In this document: positions 8,733 to 17,638 of the stretch, piece after piece
Position numbering within the stretch: the stretch's first letter is position 1
Layout of the letters: every line of letters starts with the position of its first letter
Source of the DNA: Microvirga flocculans ATCC BAA-817
GTDB lineage: Bacteria > Pseudomonadota > Alphaproteobacteria > Rhizobiales > Beijerinckiaceae
Direction: 5' to 3'
DNA: 64,000 bases
NCBI RefSeq assembly: GCF_000518665.1
Contig: NZ_JAEA01000003.1
Span: 186,001-250,000 of the forward strand
The notes under the pieces: model-generated
What the model was told of the DNA's origin: nothing
What the model saw: only the letters and a program-made list of their open reading frames with translations
Databases searched by the model: none
Position numbers and translations under genes: made by a program

Positions 8733-9479
8733 TCAGCGCCAATCGCCGAGCACGGATTGAACGATGGCCAAAGCGGCCACGGCAGCCGTGTCGGCGCGCA
8801 GGATTCGTGGTCCCAACGATACGCGAACACATCTCTCGTGGGCGGCGACAAGCGCTCTCTCCTGATCGGTGAACCCTCCTTCGGGGCCCACGATAACGAC
8901 CAGCCCGGACCGATTGTTCCCAAGCTTGGCCAAAGCGTCGACCGGATTGGCGACGGGTGCGTCCTCGTCGCAGAAAACGATCTGGCGCTCCTTGTCCAAG
9001 CCCTTGAGAAAGCGCTCCAAACTCTCTTCCTCGCGAATGTCGGGGATGCTCAGGATCCCGCATTGCTCGGCCGCCTCGATGGCGTTGCTGCGCATGCGCT
9101 CCAGGTTGACCCGGGACGCCTGGGTGCGGCGCGTGAGGACCGGCTGGAGAACGCCCGCTCCCATCTCCACCGCCTTCTGGACCATGTAGTCGAGCCGGGC
9201 GTGCTTGAGCGGCGCGAAGGCATAGACGAGATCCGCCGCCGCCCCCTGCTCGCGGGTGCGCTCCGTGCAGACGAGATCGGCGGCCTTGCGGCCCTCCACC
9301 GACACCTCGGCCCGCCACTCCCCGTCCCGGCCGTTGAAGACCAGGACGGGATCCCCGGCCCTGAGGCGCAGAACGTTCAGCAGGTAATTGGCCTGCCCCC
9401 GGTCGAGGGCGATCCTGGCGCCGGCCTGGAGCGGTGCATCGACGAAAAGGCGGGGAGCGTTGAAATCGTATTCGGCCAT
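8733..9479 (-). CDS. rsmE: 16S rRNA (uracil1498-N3)-methyltransferase
   Basis: This enzyme methylates N3 of U1498 in 16S rRNA within the assembled 30S subunit, using SAM. The 248-residue product has an N-terminal PUA-like part and a C-terminal SPOUT knot with VGPEGGFTDQE (197-207) and SLGPRILRADTA (221-232), the SAM-binding knot motifs. A longer frame reaches 9608, but the family normally begins with a short polar leader before RLFV, so I chose the ATG at 9479. It heads the likely rsmE-ybdK-gshA unit. Confidence 0.93.
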   Translation of the reverse strand: MAEYDFNAPRLFVDAPLQAGARIALDRGQANYLLNVLRLRAGDPVLVFNGRDGEWRAEVSVEGRKAADLVCTERTREQGAAADLVYAFAPLKHARLDYMVQKAVEMGAGVLQPVLTRRTQASRVNLERMRSNAIEAAEQCGILSIPDIREEESLERFLKGLDKERQIVFCDEDAPVANPVDALAKLGNNRSGLVVIVGPEGGFTDQERALVAAHERCVRVSLGPRILRADTAAVAALAIVQSVLGDWR

Positions 9480-9791
9480 GGCAACCTGCTGAGTATCGGA
9501 CCCGAAGGCGGATTCCGCATCGTTCGGATTGATTCGACGCTTCCCGCTTCTCCGGAATGCATCGCCCGGACGCTGTCCGAAGGTCCATCCCGTGCGCTGA
9601 GCGCCCAAGCTCTATCAACTTCCTCAAGCTCCAGGGAGAGGGTAGGCTGGCCCGATCACGTGAAATTCAGGTGCGGTATGGCACTTCCGGGAGCCGCATC
9701 GCGCAATCGCCTCTTGGCCTTGCGGCACCGAACCTGTTAACAGAACGCAGGCGCGCGAGACGTCGCGGGCCTTTTTCGAGGGAGTTTTGGC

Positions 9792-10268
9792 ATGACGTGT
9801 ATCCGTTCGCATCTTCTGGTTGCGTTGGCAGCTGTCGGCATCGTCATGAGCGCTCCCGCCTTCGCACAGTCGAGCGCCTGCCAGGAAGGACAGAAGATCC
9901 TCGAGGAACGGCAAGGCCTCATCCAGCAGATCAACAAGCTGACCGACGGCGGCAAGAACAAGCAGATCGACCCGCGCGCCGCCTGCACGATCTTTTCCAA
10001 GCTCGTGGTGAACGGCAATGCCGGCCAGAAATGGATGACCGACAACAAGGACTGGTGCCAGATCCCCGATCAGGTGGTCGAGGGCTTCACCAAGGACCAC
10101 CAGCGCTCCCAGCAGTTCAAGGGCCAGGCCTGCCAGGCCGCGGCCAAGATGGCCGAGATGGAAAAGCGCGCCAAGCAGCAGGCCCAACAGGCGCAGCAGG
10201 GCGGCATCGCCGGCAAGATGGGCGGCGGCCTGACCGGCACCATGAGCATCCCGAAGGGCGCCCTCTAA
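9792..10268 (+). CDS. Secreted helical hypothetical protein, 158 aa
   Basis: A clear signal peptide ends in PAFAQ (about 22-26). The mature region is mostly helical with three well-spaced cysteine pairs (SACQEG, AACTIF, DWCQIP, QACQAA) and a Gln/Ala-rich coiled segment (KRAKQQAQQAQQ), then a Gly-rich tail. This looks like a periplasmic protein with disulfides. I do not recognise the family. GGGAG upstream of ATG 9792 supports the start. The ubiA gene starts 15 bp after its stop, so the two are probably co-transcribed. Confidence 0.75.
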   Translation: MTCIRSHLLVALAAVGIVMSAPAFAQSSACQEGQKILEERQGLIQQINKLTDGGKNKQIDPRAACTIFSKLVVNGNAGQKWMTDNKDWCQIPDQVVEGFTKDHQRSQQFKGQACQAAAKMAEMEKRAKQQAQQAQQGGIAGKMGGGLTGTMSIPKGAL

Positions 10269-10283
10269 GCCGGATCCCGGACC

Positions 10284-11213
10284 GTGGAGAATCCCGCCGC
10301 GCCGTCCCTGCCGGATGCCGTCAGGGGCCATTGGGCCGAAAGATGGGCCCCGGCGTACCTCAAGCCCTATCTGCGCCTCGCCCGCATCGAGCGGCCCATC
10401 GGCTGGTGGCTGCTCCTCCTGCCCTGCTGGTGGTCGGCGGCGCTTGCCGCCATCGCGGCGGGCCAGCCCTGGCCCAACCCAGTCCATTGCCTGCTCTTCC
10501 TGATCGGCGCGGTGGCCATGCGCGGAGCGGGCTGCACCTACAACGACATCGTCGACCGGGATCTCGACACCCGGGTCGAGCGCACGCGCCAGCGCCCCCT
10601 GCCCTCGGGACAGGTCTCGCTCAAGGGCGCGCTCGTCTTCCTGGCGCTCCAGGGCCTCGCCGGCCTCCTGGTGCTCCTCCAGTTCAACGGCTTCGCCATC
10701 GCGACCGGCTTCGCCTCGCTCGGCATCGTCGCGCTCTATCCCTTCATGAAGCGGTTCTTCTGGATGCCGCAGATCGTGCTGGGCCTTGCCTTCGCCTGGG
10801 GGGCGCTCATGGGCTGGGCCGCGGCCTTCGGCTCCATGAGCTGGCCTGCGGTGCTTCTCTATCTCGGCAGCATCGCCTGGGTGGTGGGCTACGACACCAT
10901 CTATGCCCTGCAGGACATCGAGGACGACGAAATCGCCGGGATCAAATCCTCCGCGCGCTTCTTCGGCGAGCGGGTGAAGCTCGGCGTGGGCCTCTGCTAT
11001 GCCCTGACCGTCCTGTTCATGAGCGCCGCCTTCGCGAAGGCCGGAGCGGGCCCGCTCTCCTATGCGGGGCTTGCCCTCTTCGCCCTCCACCTGGGATGGC
11101 AGGTGGCGCGGATCGACCGGGGGGACGGCGCCGGGGCGCTGCGTCTTTTCCGCTCGAACCGGGACGCGGGGCTGATCCTGTTCGCAGCCATGGTTCTCGA
11201 CTGCCTGGTCTGA
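10284..11213 (+). CDS. ubiA: 4-hydroxybenzoate polyprenyltransferase
   Basis: This integral membrane enzyme attaches the polyprenyl tail to 4-hydroxybenzoate in ubiquinone synthesis. The 309-residue protein has about eight hydrophobic helices. The two Asp-rich motifs that bind Mg-prenyl diphosphate are visible: NDIVDRDLD (87-95) and YDTIYALQDIEDD (203-215). The start is a GTG at 10284, which gives the usual family length. Confidence 0.95.
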   Translation: MENPAAPSLPDAVRGHWAERWAPAYLKPYLRLARIERPIGWWLLLLPCWWSAALAAIAAGQPWPNPVHCLLFLIGAVAMRGAGCTYNDIVDRDLDTRVERTRQRPLPSGQVSLKGALVFLALQGLAGLLVLLQFNGFAIATGFASLGIVALYPFMKRFFWMPQIVLGLAFAWGALMGWAAAFGSMSWPAVLLYLGSIAWVVGYDTIYALQDIEDDEIAGIKSSARFFGERVKLGVGLCYALTVLFMSAAFAKAGAGPLSYAGLALFALHLGWQVARIDRGDGAGALRLFRSNRDAGLILFAAMVLDCLV

Positions 11214-11328
11214 CGGCCGCAAAGGGCCCCCGGCCTGCCTGAATTTATCGCATCCGCCCTGCCGAAAAGGCAGGGAACGAAGCGGCGGCATATGGTATCT
11301 CCTCCGCGTCATCCCCATCTCAGGTCCG

Positions 11329-12132
11329 ATGCTTTCCCCCGCCCCTCACACCCTGTCGTCTCTCGCCCCGGCCGTGCGCGAGGCGGCCCGCCGCGCCGGC
11401 GACATGGCCCTGCCCTATTTCCGGGCCGGAGCGCAGACGGCCGCCCGGCTCTGGTACAAGGGCCACAGCTCCCCGGTGACGGAAGCGGACATCGCCCTCG
11501 ACACCTTCCTGAAAGGCCATCTTTCCGACCTGCTCCCGCAGGCCGGCTGGCTGTCCGAGGAGACGGCGGACGATCCGTCGCGCCTCGCGCAGAGCCTTGT
11601 CTGGATCGTGGACCCCATCGACGGCACCCGGGCCTTTGCCTCGGGCCATCCGGACTGGGCGGTGTCGATCGCCCTGGTCCATGAAGGCAAGCCCGTCCTC
11701 GGCATCCTTCATGCACCGATCCATGAGCGCCTCTACGAGGCCCGGATCGGGGAAGGAGCCTGGTGCAACGGCGAGAGGCTGCAGCTCTCCGTGACGGAGC
11801 TGCCCCCCTCCGCAAGGGTCGCGGGTCCGAAGCCGCTCGTGGACCGCTTCGAGCGTTCCCTGGGGCCGGTGGAGCGCCTGCCCAAGGTGCCCTCCCTGGC
11901 TCTCAGGCTGGCAAGGGTGGCCGAAGGCTCCATCGATGTCGGCCTCGTCTCCGCCCATGCCCAGGACTGGGACATCGCCGCCGCCGACCTCATCCTCCGG
12001 GAAGCGGGCGCCCGCCTGACGGCGCTCGACGGCTCCATCCCCATCTATAACAAGCCTCAACCTTTGCACGGGGAGATGATTGCCGTTGCGTCACGGTTGC
12101 ATCCTCGTGCTATTGGAGCCATGAGAGCCTGA
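11329..12132 (+). CDS. Inositol monophosphatase-fold phosphatase (CysQ-like 3'(2'),5'-bisphosphate nucleotidase)
   Basis: This 267-residue metal-dependent phosphatase shows the IMPase signatures SEETAD (76-81), VDPIDGT (94-100) and WDIAAAD near the C-terminus. CysQ hydrolyses 3'-phosphoadenosine-5'-phosphate left by sulfate assimilation; other family members act on inositol phosphates or fructose bisphosphate, so substrate choice is not certain. It begins a block leading into waaA and lpxK, an arrangement I associate with Hyphomicrobiales genomes. Confidence 0.85.
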   Translation: MLSPAPHTLSSLAPAVREAARRAGDMALPYFRAGAQTAARLWYKGHSSPVTEADIALDTFLKGHLSDLLPQAGWLSEETADDPSRLAQSLVWIVDPIDGTRAFASGHPDWAVSIALVHEGKPVLGILHAPIHERLYEARIGEGAWCNGERLQLSVTELPPSARVAGPKPLVDRFERSLGPVERLPKVPSLALRLARVAEGSIDVGLVSAHAQDWDIAAADLILREAGARLTALDGSIPIYNKPQPLHGEMIAVASRLHPRAIGAMRA

Positions 12133-12188
12133 AAACGCGGGCATCCACCTATCAATCCCTCAAACCTCGTCAGAAGAGCCTAACGATC

Positions 12189-12422
12189 ATGACCGACACG
12201 GCCGGCAAGCAACTCCTGCATCTGGTTTTCGGCGGCGAGCTCACCAGCCTCGAATCCGTCGATTTCAAGGATCTCTCGAAGCTCGACATCGTCGGAATCT
12301 TCCCGAACTACGCCTCCGCCCATATGGCCTGGAAGGCCAAGGCCCAGTCGACCGTGGACAACGCGCAGATGCGCTACTTCATCGTTCACCTTCACCGGCT
12401 CCTGGAACCCCAGAACGGCTGA
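12189..12422 (+). CDS. DUF4170 protein, 77 aa
   Basis: This is a small soluble alpha/beta protein of the DUF4170 type, recognised by the pattern HLVFGGELTSLESVDFKDLSKLDIVGIFPNYASAHMAWK (in parts) and a terminal YFIVHLHRLL. Function is unknown. It sits 12 bp upstream of the DUF374 acyltransferase-like gene in the lipid A block, so co-expression is likely. There are no membrane segments or cysteines. Confidence 0.8.
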   Translation: MTDTAGKQLLHLVFGGELTSLESVDFKDLSKLDIVGIFPNYASAHMAWKAKAQSTVDNAQMRYFIVHLHRLLEPQNG

Positions 12423-12434
12423 TTTTCGATCGCG

Positions 12435-13169
12435 ATGGGTCTCGTCAAGCGCATCACCCGCTCGCGGGCGGTTCAGGAAACCATCGGTTTCCTCGTCGCG
12501 GGCTACCTCAAGTTCGTGCAGCGTACGAACCGGTTCGTCATGGAACCGGCGGATGCCTATGACCGGATCGACATGCCCGTGATCGCCGCCATGTGGCACG
12601 GGCAGCACTTCATGATCCACTTCGCCAAGAGGCCGCAGGACAGGGCGGCGAGCCTCGTTTCCCGCTCGGGCGACGGGGAGTTCAACGCCATCGCCCTGCG
12701 CCACCTGGGGGTTCGCGCCATCCGGGGTTCGGGCGCGCGCGGCCGCGACATCCGCAAGAAGGGCGGCGCCCAGGCCCTGCGGGCCATGCTGCGCGCCCTG
12801 GACGATGGCGAAATGGTGGTCATGACCGCCGACATCCCGAAGATCTCGCGGGTCTGCGGCCAGGGCATCGTCACCCTCGCCCAGCTCTCGGGCCGGCCGA
12901 TCGTGCCGGTCGCGGTGGTCACGAGCCGCCGCCTCGATTTCAACAGCTGGGACAAGGCCAGCATCGGCCTTCCCTTCGGCCGGGGCGCCATGGTGCTCGG
13001 CGAGCCGATCCACGTGCCGCGGGATGCGGACGATGTGACGCTGGAATCCTTAAGAAAAACCGTCGAGCGGGAACTCGACCGCGTGCATGAGCGGGCTTAC
13101 GGTCTCATCGGATCCCGGGATCCGGGCGCCAAGCCCCACACCATGCTCATGGGAGGCTCCCGCGCATGA
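12435..13169 (+). CDS. DUF374 / lysophospholipid acyltransferase-like protein
   Basis: This 244-residue protein has the PlsC-related pattern of the DUF374 family: MWHGQHF (about 54-60), where an acyltransferase HX4D box would be, then SRSGDGEF and IRGSGARG. A membrane-associated N-terminus is likely. The stop overlaps the waaA start by 4 bp, a translational coupling that ties it to Kdo and lipid A assembly. It may acylate a lipid A or phospholipid intermediate; that is inferred from the family and neighbourhood only. Confidence 0.8.
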   Translation: MGLVKRITRSRAVQETIGFLVAGYLKFVQRTNRFVMEPADAYDRIDMPVIAAMWHGQHFMIHFAKRPQDRAASLVSRSGDGEFNAIALRHLGVRAIRGSGARGRDIRKKGGAQALRAMLRALDDGEMVVMTADIPKISRVCGQGIVTLAQLSGRPIVPVAVVTSRRLDFNSWDKASIGLPFGRGAMVLGEPIHVPRDADDVTLESLRKTVERELDRVHERAYGLIGSRDPGAKPHTMLMGGSRA

Positions 13170-14455
13170 GCTTCCCCGTCGTCTTCAAGGTCTACCGCAC
13201 GGTCGTCTCGGCGCTGGAGCCCGCCGTGCTCGGCCTGCTCTACTGGCGCCAGCGCAAGGGCCGCGAGGACCGCACCCGGCTCGGCGAACGGCAGGGCTAC
13301 CCCAGCCGGCAACGGCCCAAGGGCCACCTGATCTGGGTCCACGGGGCCAGCATCGGCGAGACCCTGTCCCTCCTGCCCATCGTGGAGCGCATGACCCAGC
13401 GCGGCCTTGCGGTGCTGGTGACCTCGGGCACGCGCACCTCGGCGGCGCTGATCGCCCGCCGGCTTCCTCCCGGCGCCGTGCACCAGTTTGTGCCGCTCGA
13501 CGTGCCACGTTATATTAAACGCTTCCTGGATCACTGGCAGCCGGACTTGGCCCTTATCGCTGAATCGGAAATCTGGCCCAACACGATCATGGCGCTCGCC
13601 GATCGGGACATCCCGCTCGTCATGGTCAACGGCCGCATGTCCGCCCGTTCGTTCCAGCGCTGGCAGAAGATGCCCGGCATCATCAGGGGATTGCTCGAAC
13701 GCTTCGCCCTGTGCCTGGCCCAGACGTCGCAGGACGCGGAACGGCTGGCGCGGCTCGGCGCGCCCCGCGTGATCGTGACCGGCAACCTCAAGTTCGACGC
13801 AGCACCCCCGCCGGCCGACCCGCGGGTGGTGGCGCATCTGTCGGGCCTCATCGCCGGACGCCCGGTCTGGCTCGCCGCGAGCACGCATCCCGGCGAGGAA
13901 AGCGCCATCATCGCCGTGCACCGCGCCCTGGCGAAGCGCCATCCTCACCTGCTTACCATCATCGCGCCGCGCCATCCCCATCGGGGGCCCGAGGTCGCCG
14001 CGCTCGCCGGCCAGGTGGGCCTGCGCGCGGCCCAGCGCTCGAAGGGCATCCATCCCGACCGGGCCGCCGACATCTACGTGGTCGACACGGTCGGCGAGAT
14101 GGGCCTGTTCTACCGGCTCTCCCCCATCGTTCTCATGGGCGGCACCCTGGTTCCCATCGGCGGCCACAACCCCATCGAGCCCGCCAAGCTGGGGGCTGCG
14201 ATCCTGCACGGCCCCCATGTCCACACGGCTGCCGAGATCTACGAGGCTCTCGACCGCTCGCGCGGCGCCTTGATGGTCAAGGACAGCGCCACCCTCGCCC
14301 GGGCAGTCAACGAGCTGCTCGGCAACGCGGCCCTGACCCGCGACATGGCCCGCGCGGCCGGAGAGGCGGTGCAGGCCCTCGGCGGGGCCGTGGACCGCAC
14401 CATGCAATCGGTCGAGCCCTTCATCGTCCAGGCCAAACTGGGGGCGCGCCGCTGA
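13166..14455 (+). CDS. waaA: 3-deoxy-D-manno-octulosonic acid transferase
   Basis: This enzyme (KdtA/WaaA) transfers Kdo from CMP-Kdo to lipid IVA or its relatives at the inner membrane. The 429-residue product has an N-terminal membrane anchor (about 8-26), WVHGASIGE (57-65) with the catalytic Glu E65, and a GT-B C-terminal domain with GGTLVPIGGHNPIEPA. It overlaps the DUF374 gene by 4 bp and shares its final base with the start of lpxK. Confidence 0.95.
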   Translation: MSFPVVFKVYRTVVSALEPAVLGLLYWRQRKGREDRTRLGERQGYPSRQRPKGHLIWVHGASIGETLSLLPIVERMTQRGLAVLVTSGTRTSAALIARRLPPGAVHQFVPLDVPRYIKRFLDHWQPDLALIAESEIWPNTIMALADRDIPLVMVNGRMSARSFQRWQKMPGIIRGLLERFALCLAQTSQDAERLARLGAPRVIVTGNLKFDAAPPPADPRVVAHLSGLIAGRPVWLAASTHPGEESAIIAVHRALAKRHPHLLTIIAPRHPHRGPEVAALAGQVGLRAAQRSKGIHPDRAADIYVVDTVGEMGLFYRLSPIVLMGGTLVPIGGHNPIEPAKLGAAILHGPHVHTAAEIYEALDRSRGALMVKDSATLARAVNELLGNAALTRDMARAAGEAVQALGGAVDRTMQSVEPFIVQAKLGARR

Positions 14456-15468
14456 TGCGCGCCCCGCGCTTCTGGTGGCACCCCTCCCCCTCGCTGCCTG
14501 CGAGCCTGCTCCGGCCGGCCGGAGCGATCTATACCTCCATCGCCGCGCAGCGGATGCGGCGGCTCGGGGAGAAGGCGGACCTTCCGGTCATCTGCATCGG
14601 CAACTTCACCGTCGGCGGCGCGGGCAAGACGCCGACCGCCCTGGCCGTAGCGAAGATCCTCGATGCAGCGGGCGAGAGCCCGGCCTTCCTGTCGCGCGGG
14701 TATGGGGGGCGCCTGCGCGGCCCGGTGCAGGTGCGGGTGAAGCATACGGCCACGGATGTGGGCGACGAGCCGATCCTTCTCTCGAAGTCGGCCCGCACCA
14801 TCATCTCCCGCGACAGGCCCGCCGGGGCGCGCCTGTCCTATGAGATGGGCTCGACCGTCATCATCATGGACGACGGCCTCCAGAACCCCTCGCTGCTCAA
14901 GGACTGCGCCATCGCGGTCGTCGACGGGGCCACCGGCATCGGCAACGGCCTCACCCTTCCCGCCGGGCCCCTGCGCGCGCCCATGGAGACGCAATGGCCC
15001 GCCGTCGACGCCGTGATCGTGATCGGCGACGGCGAGCCGGGACTGCAACTGGCTGAGGAAGCGGCCGCCCGCGGCAAGCGCGTGTTCAACGCACGCCTCG
15101 CGCCTGAACCCGAGGCCGCCAAGGCCCTGAAAGGCAAGAAAGTGCTGGCCTTCGCAGGGATCGGGCGGCCCGAGAAGGTCTTCGAGACCTTGCGGGCCTG
15201 CGGCGCCGTCGTGGACGTGGCGCATGCCTTTCCGGACCACTACCGCTACAAGGCTTCGGATCTCGCGGCCATACGCCAGGAAGCCGAAGGGCTGGGCCTT
15301 CTGCCCGTGACGACGGAAAAGGACCTTGCGCGGGTCGCGGCCGTGAAGGACGCGGAGCCCTGGCCGGATCTGACGGTGCTTCCGGTCAGGCTTCGGATCG
15401 ACAACGAGGCAGGTCTTCGCAACCTGGTTCTGCGCCGCATCAACGAGCGGCGTCTGCGCGTCGCCTGA
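14455..15468 (+). CDS. lpxK: Tetraacyldisaccharide 4'-kinase
   Basis: LpxK phosphorylates the 4' position of the lipid A disaccharide at the inner membrane. The 337-residue protein starts at the ATG overlapping the waaA stop (TGATG). A membrane-proximal N-terminus is followed by the P-loop FTVGGAGKTPT (51-61), RGYGG (81-85), DVGDEPILL (101-109) and DDGLQN (139-144). A longer open frame extends upstream to 13711 inside waaA but is a shadow. The start used here gives the family length and the expected N-terminus. Confidence 0.95.
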   Translation: MRAPRFWWHPSPSLPASLLRPAGAIYTSIAAQRMRRLGEKADLPVICIGNFTVGGAGKTPTALAVAKILDAAGESPAFLSRGYGGRLRGPVQVRVKHTATDVGDEPILLSKSARTIISRDRPAGARLSYEMGSTVIIMDDGLQNPSLLKDCAIAVVDGATGIGNGLTLPAGPLRAPMETQWPAVDAVIVIGDGEPGLQLAEEAAARGKRVFNARLAPEPEAAKALKGKKVLAFAGIGRPEKVFETLRACGAVVDVAHAFPDHYRYKASDLAAIRQEAEGLGLLPVTTEKDLARVAAVKDAEPWPDLTVLPVRLRIDNEAGLRNLVLRRINERRLRVA

Positions 15469-15477
15469 CGGGACGCT

Positions 15478-15705
15478 TTACTTCGCGGGAGCGGCTTCGC
15501 CGATGCGCATCATCACCGCTTCGGGAGAGGCATAGGCCTCCTGGCGCTCGACGCTCCAGTACTTGAGTTCGTCGAGCGGGATCTCGGCGCCCGTCACGGC
15601 GCAGCGCACGAAAGCGCCGGGCTTGAGCACCCGAAGATTGCCGTCGAGATATTGCACGACAGCCTCGCCGCCGCTGCGCTGGAATTTGTTCAACATGGAA
15701 GACAT
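15478..15705 (-). CDS. DUF2093 protein, 75 aa
   Basis: This small protein matches the DUF2093 pattern: NKFQRSGGEAVVQYLDGNLRVLKPGAFVRCAVTGAEIPLDELKYWSVERQEAY (in parts). It is common next to lpxK in Hyphomicrobiales. Function is unknown. It converges on lpxK with a 9-bp gap. Two in-frame ATGs (15705 and 15696) are possible and neither has a clear SD. Confidence 0.85.
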   Translation of the reverse strand: MSSMLNKFQRSGGEAVVQYLDGNLRVLKPGAFVRCAVTGAEIPLDELKYWSVERQEAYASPEAVMMRIGEAAPAK

Positions 15706-15767
15706 CGGAGGAATGCGTTGCGTCCTCCTTCACATAAGGACAACTCGCGCGGATTGCCAACCTTTCG

Positions 15768-17342
15768 TCAGAAGAGCGCGCCCTGTTCCTCCGGCGCAAC
15801 AGCCTTGGGCTTGACGACCCGCGGCCTGGAACCGATGCGCCCTCCGGTGGCGTCGGCCTTGCCGTCGGCGAATTCGAGCACGAGCGCCTGACCGTCGAGC
15901 ACGGCTTCGGAGGAATTGAGCGGATGCCCCTCCACGTCACGGACGAGGGCGAAGCCGCGCTTGAGCACGGACTTGTAGTTCAGGCTGTCGAAAAGCTGGG
16001 ACACCGAATGGAGCCGGTCGGTCTTGCGGGCGATCTGCCCCTGCAGAGCCGGCACGAGGCGCTCGGCCACTCGCTGGGTGAGTTCCTGCGCCTGGGACAG
16101 GCGCGTCCGCTCGGCGCGCAGCAGCGTCTCACGGGAGACCTTGAGCCTTTCGCCGATCTGCTTGAGGGTTTCGCCCTTCAGGACGACGGAGCGGCACACC
16201 GCATGATGGGGCCGCAGCCCCACCGCATCGAGCCTGGCGCGCATGCGGGCCACGTTCGCGACGGGAGACACGTGGCTCAGCTGGCGCGCCACCTTGAGAA
16301 GCCGCTCCTCATGGCCGCGGGCGTTGCGGGCCAGCGCCGGATAGAGCTTGGCGGTCGCCAGATCGAGCCGCTGCCGCTTGGGCGAGAACAGGGCCTCCGG
16401 GCTCGGCAGGGCGCGGGCCGTGGCGCGCAGGTCAGCCCGGCGCCGCTCCACGAGGCGCAGGGCCGCCTCCATATGGCGGCGGGAGAGATCGTTGACCGCC
16501 GCCATGAGCTCGACGCGCACCGGCACGACCATTTCCGCTGCGCCCGTGGGCGTCGGCGCGCGCCGGTCGGCGGCGTGGTCGATGAGCGTGGTGTCGGTTT
16601 CGTGGCCCACCGCCGAGACGAGCGGGATGCCGCTCTCGGCGGCGGCGCGCACCACGATCTCCTCGTTGAAGCCCCACAAATCTTCGATGGACCCGCCGCC
16701 GCGGGCGACGATGAGCACGTCGGGACGCGGAACCGGGCCGCCGGGCGCGAGGGCGTTGAAGCCCCGGATGGCGGCGGCGACCTCAGCCGCGCAGGTGTCG
16801 CCCTGCACGCGCACCGGCCACACGAGCACCCGGCGCGGGAAGCGGTCCTCCAGCCGGTGAAGGATGTCGCGGATCACCGCGCCCGTCGGCGAGGTCACGA
16901 CGCCGATGACCTGCGGCAGAAACGGCAGGGGCCGCTTCCGCTCGGCGGCGAAGAGCCCTTCCGCCTGGAGCTTGCGGCGGCGTTCCTCAAGGAGGGCCAT
17001 GAGCGCGCCGATGCCCGCGGGCTCCAGCATCTCGATGACGATCTGATACTTGGACGAGCCCGGGAAGGTGGTGATGCGCCCAGTGGCGATGACCTCCATC
17101 CCCTCCTCGGGCCGGAATTTCAGCTTGGCGAAGGAGCCCTTCCAGATCACCGCGTCGATGCGGGCGTTCTGGTCCTTCAGGGAGAAATAGGCATGCCCCG
17201 AGGAATGAGGCCCGCGATAGCCCGACACCTCGCCCCGCAGTCGCACATGGCCGAACGCATCCTCCAGGGTGCGCTTGAGGGCGCCCGCAAGATCGGAGAC
17301 CGACCATTCGTGGGCATTCGAGGGGGCTTTCTCTGCGAACAT
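15768..17342 (-). CDS. xseA: Exodeoxyribonuclease VII large subunit
   Basis: XseA with XseB degrades single-stranded DNA to oligonucleotides. The 524-residue protein has an N-terminal OB-fold (about 10-110, [24 protein letters not shown] region) and a catalytic core with [15 protein letters not shown] and [12 protein letters not shown], then a coiled-coil region. The C-terminus includes [10 protein letters not shown], the family end motif. The gene upstream on the other strand is purD, and the divergent gap contains repeat copy B. xseB is not in the window. Confidence 0.96.
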   Translation of the reverse strand: MFAEKAPSNAHEWSVSDLAGALKRTLEDAFGHVRLRGEVSGYRGPHSSGHAYFSLKDQNARIDAVIWKGSFAKLKFRPEEGMEVIATGRITTFPGSSKYQIVIEMLEPAGIGALMALLEERRRKLQAEGLFAAERKRPLPFLPQVIGVVTSPTGAVIRDILHRLEDRFPRRVLVWPVRVQGDTCAAEVAAAIRGFNALAPGGPVPRPDVLIVARGGGSIEDLWGFNEEIVVRAAAESGIPLVSAVGHETDTTLIDHAADRRAPTPTGAAEMVVPVRVELMAAVNDLSRRHMEAALRLVERRRADLRATARALPSPEALFSPKRQRLDLATAKLYPALARNARGHEERLLKVARQLSHVSPVANVARMRARLDAVGLRPHHAVCRSVVLKGETLKQIGERLKVSRETLLRAERTRLSQAQELTQRVAERLVPALQGQIARKTDRLHSVSQLFDSLNYKSVLKRGFALVRDVEGHPLNSSEAVLDGQALVLEFADGKADATGGRIGSRPRVVKPKAVAPEEQGALF

Positions 17343-17495
17343 GAGGCGAACCTAATCCGCCCGGCCACCCTCTGCCAAGGGCGCGGGGACAACTGCCCTT
17401 CACAATGACAAGCTATCCCCTGTGCATTTCGCCGCGCCCTCCGGACAAGCCTTTGCCGTGCACTTTCCGGGTAGGCGAGTCTGTCCCGAACCGCT

Positions 17496-17609
17496 AAAGC
17501 ATCGGACCCAAAAGTGGATTTGCACTTTTGGGAGCGATCCGATGCTTCTTTCTTGGAGGAGCGCGTCGTTTGGGCGCAAAACCGGGTCCACTTTTGCGCA
17601 CGATGCGCT
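17496..17609 (+). repeat. Bipartite palindromic intergenic element, copy B
   Basis: It has the same layout as copies A and C. The right module's inner stem is GCGCAAAA (17574-17581) with TTTTGCGC (17592-17599), where copy C has GCGGAAAA/TTTTCCGC. This is a compensatory change around an invariant loop CCGGGTCCAC. It occupies most of the divergent xseA-purD gap, so promoters for both genes must lie in or around it. No other feature is visible in 17343-17495. Confidence 0.85.
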
Positions 17610-17638
17610 AAGAGCCAAGCGTCATCAGGAGGCAGCCC

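Noticed and set aside
9480-9600. Another copy of the palindromic repeat upstream of rsmE
   Set aside because: Only short matches such as ATCGGACCCGAA and GCATCGTTCGG are present and the arms do not pair convincingly.
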